Both the position numbers and the translations under genes were made by a program. Shown here piece after piece: positions 34,030 through 41,738 of a DNA stretch of 64,000 bases. Each line of letters opens with the position of its first letter. The stretch's first letter is position 1. Origin of the DNA: Thermomicrobium roseum DSM 5159 (GTDB lineage: Bacteria; Chloroflexota; Chloroflexia; Thermomicrobiales; Thermomicrobiaceae); assembly GCF_000021685.1 (NCBI RefSeq), contig NC_011959.1:806001-870000 (forward strand). Direction: 5' to 3'. The notes under the pieces are model-generated. The model had not been told where the DNA came from. It worked only from the letters and a program-made list of their open reading frames with translations, and did no database searches.

Positions 34030-34051
34030 CGAACGTCGCCTCGCACGGTGA

Positions 34052-34124
34052 GCCGAGGTAGCTCAGTTGGTAGAGCACGTGACTGAAAATCACGGTGTCG
34101 GCGGTTCGATCCCGCCCCTCGGCA
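34052..34124 (+). tRNA. tRNA-Phe (anticodon GAA)
   Basis: Acceptor GCCGAGG pairs with CCTCGGC, discriminator A at 34124. Anticodon stem CGTGA/TCACG with loop CTGAAAA gives GAA. CCA is not encoded. It is the last tRNA of the operon, followed by a U-run terminator. Confidence 0.95.
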
Positions 34125-34136
34125 CTAGAACAGTAA

Positions 34137-34160
34137 CCGGCTCAGATGAGCCGGCTTTTT
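34137..34160 (+). terminator. Rho-independent terminator of the tRNA operon
   Basis: CCGGCTCA (34137-34144) pairs with TGAGCCGG (34147-34154) across a 2-base loop (the real loop must be larger), followed after one base by TTTTT. It is one of the few hairpins in the window with a genuine T-run. Confidence 0.8.
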
Positions 34161-34173
34161 CTATTGAACGAGC

Positions 34174-34211
34174 AGAGGGGCCCGCTCCTCTCGAAACAGT
34201 CAGGCCCCTCT
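34174..34211. terminator. Hairpin downstream of the DUF2090 gene
   Basis: AGAGGGGCC (34174-34182) pairs with GGCCCCTCT (34203-34211), with a 20-base loop. It lies just past the stop of the minus-strand aldolase-like gene and just after the tRNA terminator. It could end either transcript; the pyrimidine-rich stretch after 34211 favours the plus direction. Confidence 0.45.
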
Positions 34212-34246
34212 TCTTTCTCGTCCGTTTTCGATCATCGGGGAAATGG

Positions 34247-35167
34247 TCACGCCACAGGAGCGCGCGCTGCTGACACGTAGAGGTCGATCGCTCGCAGATA
34301 ATTCGCTGCGATCTTCTCTGCGGCAACCTCGCGCGTCAGCGTGCCATTCAAGTACCCCTGGACACCGTCCCACCAGAGCGTGCGACCGATCGCGAAACCG
34401 ACGTATCCGGGAACCCCCGCTGCCATGCGCAACCAATGGTCGACGCGCGCAGCATCAGCCCCGCGACCGAGCACCACGCAGCTCACTGCATCGCGCCCAC
34501 CGCTTCGAACCTTCGCACCCATTCGTTCGCAGTCTTCTCGACGATCGAGCCCTTCGATCTTCCAAATGTCCGGAACGATATCCGCTGCATAAAACTCGTC
34601 GATCGCCTGCAGCGTGAGTTCTGGTCGCACTTCGCGATCGTATCGTTCACTGTCACCTCCGACAGCCTCCAGTTGTTCTTTCGTCGCTGGAACCAGCAAC
34701 TCGAGCAAGAAGCGGCGTTCGCGTTCACGTAGCCAATCGTGGAGTCGCTTGAGCCGCTCCAGCTGAATGCGTTTCGTTTCCGGCGAGTCATCGGGGTTGT
34801 AACGGACCAGAACTTTACTGAAGGTCGGATCGAACGCGAGGATGTGCTCACCGAATTGCTCGCCATATTCGAAATCGAACACCTTCTGACCGCTCTTTTC
34901 GACCGGCATCGCGAGAATGTAGCCGCGTTCTCGTGCGGCTCGCGCGACGTCGGCCCCGTACTGCTCGTCAACGAGAATTCCTGCTGCATCACGTGGAGCC
35001 CCACGGTCAACCGCTACCATGAAGCCCTCGAAAATGACACGCTTTGCTTCACTGATCTTGGCTGCCCGCTCGCTCTCTGGCACACCGGCTTTCGCCGCGA
35101 GCTCCTCGAAGGAACTCCGGTGATCGAAGGCCAGGATGTACAGTGGCCGATCGTATCCGACACGCAT
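34247..35167 (-). CDS. DUF2090-family aldolase-like protein (DKGP aldolase domain)
   Basis: A 306-residue TIM-barrel-like protein beginning MRVGYDRPLYILAFDHRSSF. The LAFDHR and GILVDEQYGADVARAA segments and the late VGFAIGRTLWWDG match the DUF2090 family, which forms the C-terminal part of some IolC-type proteins and is named for 2-deoxy-5-keto-gluconate-6-phosphate aldolase in inositol breakdown. Lysine residues suitable for a Schiff base (MPVEKSGQKVFDFEYG) are present. No other inositol genes are nearby, so the substrate is unsure. ATG 35167 is chosen because GGGAGGTGAGG lies just upstream; the longer start at 35203 contains that site. Confidence 0.82.
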   Translation of the reverse strand: MRVGYDRPLYILAFDHRSSFEELAAKAGVPESERAAKISEAKRVIFEGFMVAVDRGAPRDAAGILVDEQYGADVARAARERGYILAMPVEKSGQKVFDFEYGEQFGEHILAFDPTFSKVLVRYNPDDSPETKRIQLERLKRLHDWLRERERRFLLELLVPATKEQLEAVGGDSERYDREVRPELTLQAIDEFYAADIVPDIWKIEGLDRREDCERMGAKVRSGGRDAVSCVVLGRGADAARVDHWLRMAAGVPGYVGFAIGRTLWWDGVQGYLNGTLTREVAAEKIAANYLRAIDLYVSAARAPVA

Positions 35168-35202
35168 GGCCTCACCTCCCATCCTGATCGAACCTCGATC
35201 CA

Positions 35203-35231
35203 ACGCTAGCGCACCGGCTCACTCCGTGCAA
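35203..35231 (-). promoter_or_regulatory. Possible promoter of the DUF2090 gene
   Basis: On the minus strand: TTGCAC (complement of 35226-35231), 17-base spacer, TAGCGT (complement of 35203-35208). The -10 box is weak. It is back to back with the tRNA-Gln promoter. Confidence 0.35.
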
Positions 35232-35234
35232 GCC

Positions 35235-35264
35235 TTGACACGATCGTGGCGCGTCAGCTAGAAT
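35235..35264 (+). promoter_or_regulatory. Promoter of tRNA-Gln
   Basis: TTGACA (35235-35240), 18-base spacer, TAGAAT (35259-35264). The tRNA begins 13 bases after the -10 box. The flanking AGCC ahead of the -35 matches the other tRNA promoter. Confidence 0.7.
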
Positions 35265-35276
35265 CACAACAGTCAT

Positions 35277-35347
35277 TGGGGAGTCGTCTAACGGTAGGAC
35301 GGCTGACTCTGGATCAGCTAGTTGGGGTTCGAATCCCTACTCCCCAG
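35277..35347 (+). tRNA. tRNA-Gln (anticodon CTG)
   Basis: Acceptor TGGGGAG pairs with CTCCCCA, discriminator G at 35347. Anticodon stem GCTGA/TCAGC with loop CTCTGGA gives CTG. The T-arm GGGGTTCGAATCCCT is intact. Only CC follows the discriminator, so CCA is not fully encoded. The U1-A72-like acceptor end is typical of glutamine tRNAs. Confidence 0.95.
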
Positions 35348-35354
35348 CCGATCC

Positions 35355-35382
35355 GCCACCGTCTCTTTGACGGTGGCGTTTC
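35355..35382 (+). terminator. Terminator after tRNA-Gln
   Basis: GCCACCGTC (35355-35363) pairs perfectly with GACGGTGGC (35369-35377) across a TCTTT loop, followed by GTTTCC. The hairpin is strong with only a short T stretch; hflX may be partly transcribed through it. Confidence 0.7.
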
Positions 35383-35394
35383 CATCAGAACGCT

Positions 35395-36762
35395 GTGAGT
35401 CGAGGATTCAGCCTGACGAGACGAGATCACGAGCGAGCTGAACGTCCAGGCCCGGTACCCGCACGAGAACGATCGTGGGTGCCCCCTGTGGAGCGTGCTC
35501 TTCTCGTCTGCGTCGAGTGGCGACGCGATGGTTGGGAGGCGGATGCCTCCCTCGAAGAACTCGCTCAACTCGCGCGGACTGCCGGCGTCGAAGTCGTGGG
35601 AACCGTCACCCAACGGCTGCCCCATCCACATCCACAGCACTACGTCGGCCCTGGAAAGTTGCGCGAGCTTCTGACAATGCGCGATCAACTCGGCTACACC
35701 CTCTTACTGGCCGATGATGAACTCTCCCCGGCTCAACTGCGTCACCTCGAGGATGCCTTGCAGGTCAAGGTACTCGATCGCACTGCCCTCATTCTCGACA
35801 TCTTCGCACGGCACGCACGAACACGAGAAGGGCGCCTTCAGGTCGAGTTAGCCCAACTGGAATATCGCTTGCCGCGTCTGACCCGTATGTGGACACACCT
35901 GTCGCGTCAAGCGGTCGGTGGGGTCGGTCTTCGGGGACCAGGTGAGACGCAGCTCGAGATCGATCGCCGCCGAGCCCGGGAACGCATCGCCTGGATACGA
36001 CGCCAACTCGAAGAGGTGCGAGAGCATCGCGCGCGGTATCGCCAGCGTCGGCGGCAGAACCGTCTTCCGGTCATTGCCCTCGTGGGCTATACCAACGCGG
36101 GTAAGTCCACACTGCTCAATGCGTTGACCGGCGCAGACGTGCTTGCAGCGGATAAGCTGTTTGCGACACTCGATCCGACCACACGCCGTTTACGCCTGTC
36201 GGACAGTCAGGTCGCCTTGCTCACCGATACGGTCGGCTTCATCCACAAGTTGCCCACAACATTAGTAGCAGCCTTCCGGGCTACTCTGGAGGAGATTCTG
36301 GATGCTCACCTTCTCCTCCATGTCGTGGATATCACTCACCCGAAAGCAGCCGAGCAAGCTGCTGCTGTTCGTCAGGTTCTTCGGGAACTCGGAGCGGATC
36401 GCTATCCCACCATCACCGTGCTGAACAAGATCGATCGTTTGGAGCCTACGATCGACCCGGATCGTCTGGCTCGTGAACTCGACATCCCCACCAACGCTGT
36501 CTTCGTTTCAGCAGCGACCGGCTATGGGCTGGAGACATTGCGCGACCGGATCGCTCGAACACTGCGCGACATCGCCACCCCGCGCGCTGTGCAGCTCCTG
36601 ATACCGTATCGGGAGCAGCGCCTCATCGCGACACTCGAGGAGCACGGTATTATCAGTGAGCGTCGCTATCTCGCAGAGGGTATTCTCCTTCGAGCCCGCT
36701 TACCGAACTCCCTCCTCCCCCGTTTGGAACCGTTTCTTGCGCCGTCTGTCGACGACGCATGA
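35395..36762 (+). CDS. hflX: GTPase HflX
   Basis: A 455-residue ribosome-associated GTPase. The HflX N-terminal domain contains HPQHYVGPGKLRELL and LARRTREGRLQVELAQLEY-like blocks (here ARTREGRLQVELAQLEYRL), then GGVGLRGPGETQLE. The G domain has Walker A GYTNAGKST (about 231-239), DTVGFIHKLP and NKID. HflX splits stalled or hibernating 70S ribosomes. The start is GTG at 35395; the first 30 residues are poorly conserved and a later GTG near 35488 is possible. It is preceded by the tRNA-Gln terminator, with no good promoter seen between them. Confidence 0.94.
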   Translation: MSRGFSLTRRDHERAERPGPVPARERSWVPPVERALLVCVEWRRDGWEADASLEELAQLARTAGVEVVGTVTQRLPHPHPQHYVGPGKLRELLTMRDQLGYTLLLADDELSPAQLRHLEDALQVKVLDRTALILDIFARHARTREGRLQVELAQLEYRLPRLTRMWTHLSRQAVGGVGLRGPGETQLEIDRRRARERIAWIRRQLEEVREHRARYRQRRRQNRLPVIALVGYTNAGKSTLLNALTGADVLAADKLFATLDPTTRRLRLSDSQVALLTDTVGFIHKLPTTLVAAFRATLEEILDAHLLLHVVDITHPKAAEQAAAVRQVLRELGADRYPTITVLNKIDRLEPTIDPDRLARELDIPTNAVFVSAATGYGLETLRDRIARTLRDIATPRAVQLLIPYREQRLIATLEEHGIISERRYLAEGILLRARLPNSLLPRLEPFLAPSVDDA

Positions 36763-36786
36763 GGACAAATGGGACGAAATTCCCGC

Positions 36787-36814
36787 GTGACAGCTCGCGA
36801 ATATGCCCGATAAT
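36787..36814 (+). promoter_or_regulatory. Possible promoter of the roadblock-purM-GTPase run
   Basis: GTGACA (36787-36792), 16-base spacer, GATAAT (36809-36814), between hflX and the roadblock gene. Five of six bases match at each box. The leader would be about 35 bases. Confidence 0.4.
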
Positions 36815-36855
36815 GGAACGGGTTCGGGAATGAGTGAACGGCGAGGAGTAGACTC

Positions 36856-37221
36856 GTGACAGTCAGCGAACTTGTTCAGCGGCTTCAACGCGAATTTGGG
36901 TTGGACGCGGCGATCATCGCCACCACCGACGGGTTAGTTGTGGAGGCAGCACAAGGCACGAGCGAGATCGACTGTGAAGCGGTCGCCGCGCAGGCGGTCA
37001 GTGGTCTGCTCATGCTGGAAGCTCTCGGGCAGGAACTGTCCAGCACGCCGCGCCAAGCGATCGTGGAGTTCGATCGACATCTCGTGCTCGTCGCCCCCCT
37101 CGATCCTGATACCGCGCTCGTCCTCCTGGCCTCCGGTGCGACCAATTTGGGTCGCCTCCGCTTGGCTGTTCGGCGTTTCATCCCCCTGTTCCAGCAGTTG
37201 ATCAGCGAGCAGGGCAGCTGA
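36856..37221 (+). CDS. Roadblock/LC7-domain protein (MglB-like)
   Basis: A 121-residue single-domain roadblock/LC7 protein. The fold pattern is clear: FGLDAAIIATTDGLVVEA, then the long helix EAVAAQAVSGLLMLEALGQ, and beta strands QAIVEFDRHLVLVAPLD and ALVLLASG. Homologues such as MglB dimerise and act as GTPase-activating or scaffold proteins for MglA-type small GTPases. A MglA-like GTPase lies one gene away (38382), with purM between. GTG 36856 has GAGGAG 8 bases ahead. The partnership is an inference from distance and families. Confidence 0.88.
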   Translation: MTVSELVQRLQREFGLDAAIIATTDGLVVEAAQGTSEIDCEAVAAQAVSGLLMLEALGQELSSTPRQAIVEFDRHLVLVAPLDPDTALVLLASGATNLGRLRLAVRRFIPLFQQLISEQGS

Positions 37222-37234
37222 CGAGAGGCAGAGC

Positions 37235-38314
37235 ATGGAGCCACGAACGTACGCAGCCAGCGGTGTTGATCAGGCACGAGCTGATTCGATCAAGCGCCGC
37301 ATCGCACAGTATGTCCAAGAGACCTTCAGTCCTGGTGTTCTCCGACCGCTCGGGCTCTTTGGTGGCATCGTCGAGGCACCCGGAACGAACGGCACGCTAG
37401 CGCTCGTCGCGACTATCGACAGTGTCGGGACCAAGGTCATCATCGCTTCGGTCCTCGGTCACCACGAGGGGATCGGCATCGACCTCGTTCACCACAGCGC
37501 GAACGATCTTTTGGCATGTGGTGCCGAACCACTCTTTTTCCTGGATTACTTCGCTACGGCTGAGTTGGAGGAGACGGTACTCGAGGCTCTGGTCCGGGGG
37601 ATGACACGGGCATGTGGCGCGCTCGGTTGCGCGCTCATCGGGGGAGAAACAGCGCAGCTTCCTGGCGTCTATACTCCCGGAGCCTACGATCTCGCTGGTT
37701 GCATGGTCGGCGTCGTGCCCGTCGAAGGAATCATCGACGGACGTCGCATCGAGCCGGGTGACCTCGTCCTTGGGCTCCCCAGCGACGGACTCCATACGAA
37801 CGGCTACTCGTTGGTACGGGCAGTGCTCGGGTTGACCGGGAACCCACAGCATGATCGGCCGCTTCTAGCGGAAGTGCCACCTTGGTCTGATCGTTCGCTG
37901 GGTGATCTCTTGCTTCAACCTCACCGCTGTTACGTTCCCCTCTTACGCACGTGGCTCCGCGATTCGCGGCTCCACGGTCTGGCCCATATTACTGGCGGTG
38001 GTCTAACAGGAAATTTGTCACGGATCGTCCCGGACGGCTGCCGGATCGAGATCGATGCCAGCAGTTGGCCAGTTCCACCATTGTTCGAGGAAATACGCCA
38101 GCGAGGAAGTATCTCACCAACTGAAATGTTCCGCGTTTTCAACATGGGAATTGGCTTCGCTGTCATCGGGACACCGTCGTTCATCCATGCATTGCAGCAG
38201 GCATTGGGTGAGGGTTGGATCGTCGGTCATGTCGTCCGTGCCGAGCGACCGCGCGTCATCGTTCGTGGTGGGATGTTAGGTATGCAGATTCTGACCGACA
38301 GTGAGTCGGCCTGA
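37235..38314 (+). CDS. purM: Phosphoribosylformylglycinamidine cyclo-ligase (AIR synthetase)
   Basis: A 359-residue enzyme of the PurM/PurL ATP-grasp-like superfamily. The N-terminal domain starts with YAASGVDQARADSIKRRI and has VATIDSVGTKVIIA and DLVHHSANDLLACGAEPLFF, the ATP/substrate site. It continues with GGETAQLPGVY and GLPSDGLHTNGYSLVR, and HITGGGLTGNLSRI in the C-terminal domain. It makes 5-aminoimidazole ribotide from FGAM and ATP. It starts 13 bases after the roadblock gene; purH lies 1.3 kb downstream on the same strand. Confidence 0.96.
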   Translation: MEPRTYAASGVDQARADSIKRRIAQYVQETFSPGVLRPLGLFGGIVEAPGTNGTLALVATIDSVGTKVIIASVLGHHEGIGIDLVHHSANDLLACGAEPLFFLDYFATAELEETVLEALVRGMTRACGALGCALIGGETAQLPGVYTPGAYDLAGCMVGVVPVEGIIDGRRIEPGDLVLGLPSDGLHTNGYSLVRAVLGLTGNPQHDRPLLAEVPPWSDRSLGDLLLQPHRCYVPLLRTWLRDSRLHGLAHITGGGLTGNLSRIVPDGCRIEIDASSWPVPPLFEEIRQRGSISPTEMFRVFNMGIGFAVIGTPSFIHALQQALGEGWIVGHVVRAERPRVIVRGGMLGMQILTDSESA

Positions 38315-38381
38315 GCATGCCAACCACGTCGCTGCACCATTGGCGCACGAGATCGGTAAACCAGCGTGATAGCGACCAGCG

Positions 38382-38957
38382 ATGGCACTGATCGACGTCG
38401 CAGCACGCGAGATCCACGCCAAAATCGTCTATTACGGTCCGGGGCTTTCGGGAAAGACAACCAACCTTCAGGTCGTACATGCCTCGTTACCTGAGCATGT
38501 GAAGAGTCAGCTCGTTTCCATCGATACGGAGGCCGAGCGAACGCTGTTCTTCGACTTTCTTCCGCTCGACGTCGGGACCGTGCACGGTTATCGTCTCCGC
38601 CTCCAGCTCTATACTGTCCCAGGCCAAACCTTGTATAGACAAACGCGTCTCGCGGTTCTGAGCGGGGCTGACGGCGTCGTCTTCGTTGCTGATGCCCAGC
38701 GCGAGCGCCTGGCTGACAATTTGCAAAGTCTGCGCGAACTGGCACAGAACCTGCTCCGGCAAGGAAAGCGCTTTACCGCCTTTCCGCTGGTCTTGCAATA
38801 CAACAAAATGGACCTCGCGAATGCGCTCCCTCTTCCTGTTCTGGACCGTTATCTCAATCCGATGCGCGCCCCGCGCTTCCCGGCTATCGCCATCCAATCG
38901 ATCGGGGTCATCGAGACCCTCCGCGCGATCGTCAAAATCGTGATCGATCGCCTGTGA
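38382..38957 (+). CDS. MglA-like small Ras-type GTPase
   Basis: A 191-residue small GTPase. P-loop GPGLSGKTTN at 19-28, the G3 region TVPGQ at 78-82 (MglA-type TVPGQ in place of DxxGQ), and G4 NKMD at 141-144. The MglA family controls cell polarity and gliding in myxobacteria and occurs widely with roadblock proteins in Chloroflexota, where its role is mostly unknown. It is close to a roadblock gene upstream (36856). The downstream HD gene may start within its stop (GTGA overlap). Confidence 0.92.
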   Translation: MALIDVAAREIHAKIVYYGPGLSGKTTNLQVVHASLPEHVKSQLVSIDTEAERTLFFDFLPLDVGTVHGYRLRLQLYTVPGQTLYRQTRLAVLSGADGVVFVADAQRERLADNLQSLRELAQNLLRQGKRFTAFPLVLQYNKMDLANALPLPVLDRYLNPMRAPRFPAIAIQSIGVIETLRAIVKIVIDRL

Positions 38958-39001
38958 GACCGGGTTGGAGCATACTAACCCCCGGAGGGAGTCGCTTCGC
39001 G

Positions 39002-39598
39002 ATGCGGGACACGGATCCTTCCATCGAGCGAGCACGCGCGGCAGCATCCATCGAGACCCCCGACCCAGATCATGCGGACCATGTCGCGTTTCTGGCCCTT
39101 CGGCTCTTCGACCAACTCCGCGAGCCACTCGCTTTGCCGCCCGAAGGGCGCGACCTGCTTGCAGCTGCGGCGTTGTGGCATGACTGTGGGCAGTTTCGCT
39201 CGCTCACCGACCACCATCGGCATTCGTTCGATCGCATCATGGCTCTTCCGCTCCGTGGTTTCGACCGTACGCAACAGCTCATGATCGCAACCATCGCACG
39301 GTACCACCGCGCAGCTGAACCATCACTCGCTCATCCACAGTTCAGACGCTTATCACCGCGAGAGCGGCATCTCGTCGAGCAACTCGCCGCGCTTCTCCGC
39401 ATTGCCGAGGGCCTCGACGCAAGTCACCAGCGTTTCGTCAAAGATCTCACTGTCGAAGTTACTGATGATTCCGTAATCATTGCGGTCCAGTCCGAAACCT
39501 ACCCGACCCTGGAGATCGAAAAGGCACAGGCACGGAGTGGCTTGTTCCGAAACGTTTTCGGCAAGCAGGTCATCGTTCGCTGGGCTCGACTGCTCTGA
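39002..39598 (+). CDS. HD-domain phosphohydrolase (Ppx/GppA C-terminal-like)
   Basis: A 198-residue metal-dependent HD-superfamily protein. The His-Asp pair is in LWHDCGQ (60-61), with HHRHSFDRI (71-79) and IARYHR following. The order matches the C-terminal HD domain of bacterial Ppx/GppA exopolyphosphatases, but the sugar-kinase-like N-terminal domain is absent. ATG 39002 is chosen because GGAGGGAG lies 11 bases ahead; a GTG at 38954 overlapping the GTPase stop would add 16 residues. It lies between the GTPase and purH on one strand. Substrate unknown; a phosphate- or nucleotide-related role is a guess. Confidence 0.8.
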   Translation: MRDTDPSIERARAAASIETPDPDHADHVAFLALRLFDQLREPLALPPEGRDLLAAAALWHDCGQFRSLTDHHRHSFDRIMALPLRGFDRTQQLMIATIARYHRAAEPSLAHPQFRRLSPRERHLVEQLAALLRIAEGLDASHQRFVKDLTVEVTDDSVIIAVQSETYPTLEIEKAQARSGLFRNVFGKQVIVRWARLL

Positions 39599-39612
39599 GA
39601 GTTGGAGGAACC

Positions 39613-41127
39613 ATGCGCGCTCTGCTTTCCGTCGCGGACAAGACAGGTATCACGGTATTCGCCCAAAGGTTGGTCGACCTCGGCTGGGAAATTTTCGCCA
39701 CCGGCGGTACAGCTCGTGAGCTCCGAGAACACGGGTTACCGGTACGCGAGATCTCGGAGCTGACTGGTTTTCCGGAGCTGCTCGAAGGACGAGTGAAAAC
39801 GCTTCACCCCGCCGTACACGCTGCCATACTGGCTCGGCACGATCGCTCGACTGACCTGGCCCAACTGGCAGAGCGCGGTATCGCCCCCATCCAGCTGGTC
39901 GCTGTCAACTTGTACCCCTTCGATCGACACGTCACACCGGAAACACCCGAGGATGTCGCTCTCGAGCTGATCGACGTCGGCGGGCCAACACTGTTGCGCG
40001 CTGCCGCCAAGAACTTTCCCTGGGTTCTCCCGATCTGTGATCCGTGTGATTACGAACCGATCGCCGACAGGCTCGCCCAATTTGGCATCACCGGAATCGA
40101 TCATGAGACCCGACGGGCTCTCGCCGCCAAAGCCTTCGCCCATTTGGCGACCTACGATGCCCAGATCGCGAGCTATCTGCGCACGGAAGAATTTCCTGAT
40201 TTGCTTCCGATCCCTCTCCGGAAACTCCAAACGCTCCGCTATGGAGAAAATCCCCACCAACGCGCCGCCGTTTACCAGATTCTCGGCATCACTCCCCAAG
40301 TGAGTCGATGGCAGGTCGTTGGTGACGCTGCGCTTTCCTACAACAACGTGCTCGATGCTGTGGCCGCCTGGCAACTTGTCCAGCGCTTTTCCCAACCAGC
40401 CGCTGTCATCGTGAAGCACGCCGCACCCTGTGGTGTCGCTGTGGCAGCGACTCCGCACGAAGCCTTCCAGCGCGCTTTCGAGGCCGATCCGGTCTCTTCC
40501 TTCGGGGGCATCGTTGCCCTGAATCGCACACTGGACGCCGAGACCGCTCTCGCCGTTGCCCAACACTTCTTCGATCTCCTGATCGTCCCAGACAAGCAAC
40601 CAGGCGTGGAGACGCTACTCGTGCGACGCAAGTCGTTGCGCTTGGTCATCGCTCCCCCCTGGACCGATCCTGGCGTCGTTTTCCGAAGCGTGGGGGATGC
40701 TGTTCTCATTCAGTCAGCAGATCGACCGCTCCGCCTGCCGGAGACTTGGCAAGTGGTGACGAGTCGCCAGCCCACCGAGACCGAATGGCACGACCTTGCT
40801 TTTGCTTGGACAGTCGTGCCGTTCGTCCTCTCCAATGGAGTCGTCATCGCGCGACATGCGCAAACGGTGGGTATCGGCGGTGGCCAACCCAATCGTGTCG
40901 ATGCGGTCCGGCTCGCCTTATGGCGAGCCGGCGAGCGAGCTCGGCAAGCCGTCCTCGCGAGCGATGCATTTTTCCCGTTTCCGGACAGTGTCGAACTCGC
41001 TGCCGCTGCCGGCATCACCGCGATCGTTCAGCCTGGAGGCTCCAAGCGTGATCGCGAAGTCGTCGAAGCTGCGGAGCGGGCGGGGATCGCCATGGTGTTC
41101 ACCGGGGAGCGTCACTTCCGGCACTAA
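39613..41127 (+). CDS. purH: Bifunctional AICAR formyltransferase/IMP cyclohydrolase
   Basis: A 504-residue enzyme for the last two steps of IMP synthesis. The N-terminal MGS-like cyclohydrolase domain has LLSVADKTGI, GGTARELREHG, VKTLHPAVHAAIL and VAVNLYPF. The C-terminal transformylase domain has LRYGENPHQRAAVY, VKHAAPCGVA and HAQTVGIGGGQPNRVDAV. Length is near the usual 510. It follows the HD-domain gene by 14 bases. Its stop overlaps that of the convergent HAS-barrel gene by 3 bases, so no room is left for a terminator. Confidence 0.97.
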   Translation: MRALLSVADKTGITVFAQRLVDLGWEIFATGGTARELREHGLPVREISELTGFPELLEGRVKTLHPAVHAAILARHDRSTDLAQLAERGIAPIQLVAVNLYPFDRHVTPETPEDVALELIDVGGPTLLRAAAKNFPWVLPICDPCDYEPIADRLAQFGITGIDHETRRALAAKAFAHLATYDAQIASYLRTEEFPDLLPIPLRKLQTLRYGENPHQRAAVYQILGITPQVSRWQVVGDAALSYNNVLDAVAAWQLVQRFSQPAAVIVKHAAPCGVAVAATPHEAFQRAFEADPVSSFGGIVALNRTLDAETALAVAQHFFDLLIVPDKQPGVETLLVRRKSLRLVIAPPWTDPGVVFRSVGDAVLIQSADRPLRLPETWQVVTSRQPTETEWHDLAFAWTVVPFVLSNGVVIARHAQTVGIGGGQPNRVDAVRLALWRAGERARQAVLASDAFFPFPDSVELAAAAGITAIVQPGGSKRDREVVEAAERAGIAMVFTGERHFRH

Positions 41128-41738
41128 TGCGGACGGGGTTCGATGAGCGGCTCGACGGCCTCCAGCACTTGACGGAGGCGATCGTAGTCGCGCTTGAGCA
41201 GCCGCGCAAGCTCTTGCGCTGCCCCTTCGAGCCATCTCTCGTCGTTACCACGGGCACGGAATACGTAACTCAAATGGGCCGCCAAAAATTGCTCCGCCGG
41301 AACCTCTCCATGCACTGCAAGCAAGAAGGAAAAGTAGCGACACGAATCGGTCAGTCGCCAGACCTCCTCAGCGGGGACTAGCTCGACGCTGTAATGCAAT
41401 GGTGGAGGGCACGGGGGCAACAGAAAGAACAGGCGGCCGCTCCGTTCGTGAGCAATCGCGACCGCCACGAAGAGCGAACGGAGAACGAAACGAAGTTCTG
41501 GGTTTGCCTCGTACAGCGCCCGATCCTGGATTTCTCCTGAACCGCGTCGAACGACTCGTCGGCCAGGGTCGACCGCCGTCGTTTCGGCATAAGCTACGAT
41601 ACCATAGATCGCCTCGACATCCGTTCCTCCGACACGCACGAACGAGCCCAATTCGGGAAGCCGATCCAACTCATCGCACTCGACTACGAACTGCACGGTC
41701 GAAGTCTCGACGACTTCGCCGATTCGTCGCTCATGCAT
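41124..41738 (-). CDS. Stand-alone HAS-barrel domain protein
   Basis: A 204-residue protein whose N-terminus (RIGEVVETSTVQFVVECDEL ... LGSFVRVGG ... YGIVAYAETT) follows the HAS-barrel pattern, the beta-barrel domain at the front of HerA/F1-type ATPases. The rest (about 65-204) is helical and has no Walker motifs, so this is not a HerA ATPase. ATG 41738 overlaps the NurA stop by 8 bases, implying coupled translation. In the HerA-NurA machine the HAS barrel docks NurA, so this protein may bind NurA in place of, or together with, a HerA encoded elsewhere. The domain call is by pattern only. Confidence 0.7.
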   Translation of the reverse strand: MHERRIGEVVETSTVQFVVECDELDRLPELGSFVRVGGTDVEAIYGIVAYAETTAVDPGRRVVRRGSGEIQDRALYEANPELRFVLRSLFVAVAIAHERSGRLFFLLPPCPPPLHYSVELVPAEEVWRLTDSCRYFSFLLAVHGEVPAEQFLAAHLSYVFRARGNDERWLEGAAQELARLLKRDYDRLRQVLEAVEPLIEPRPH

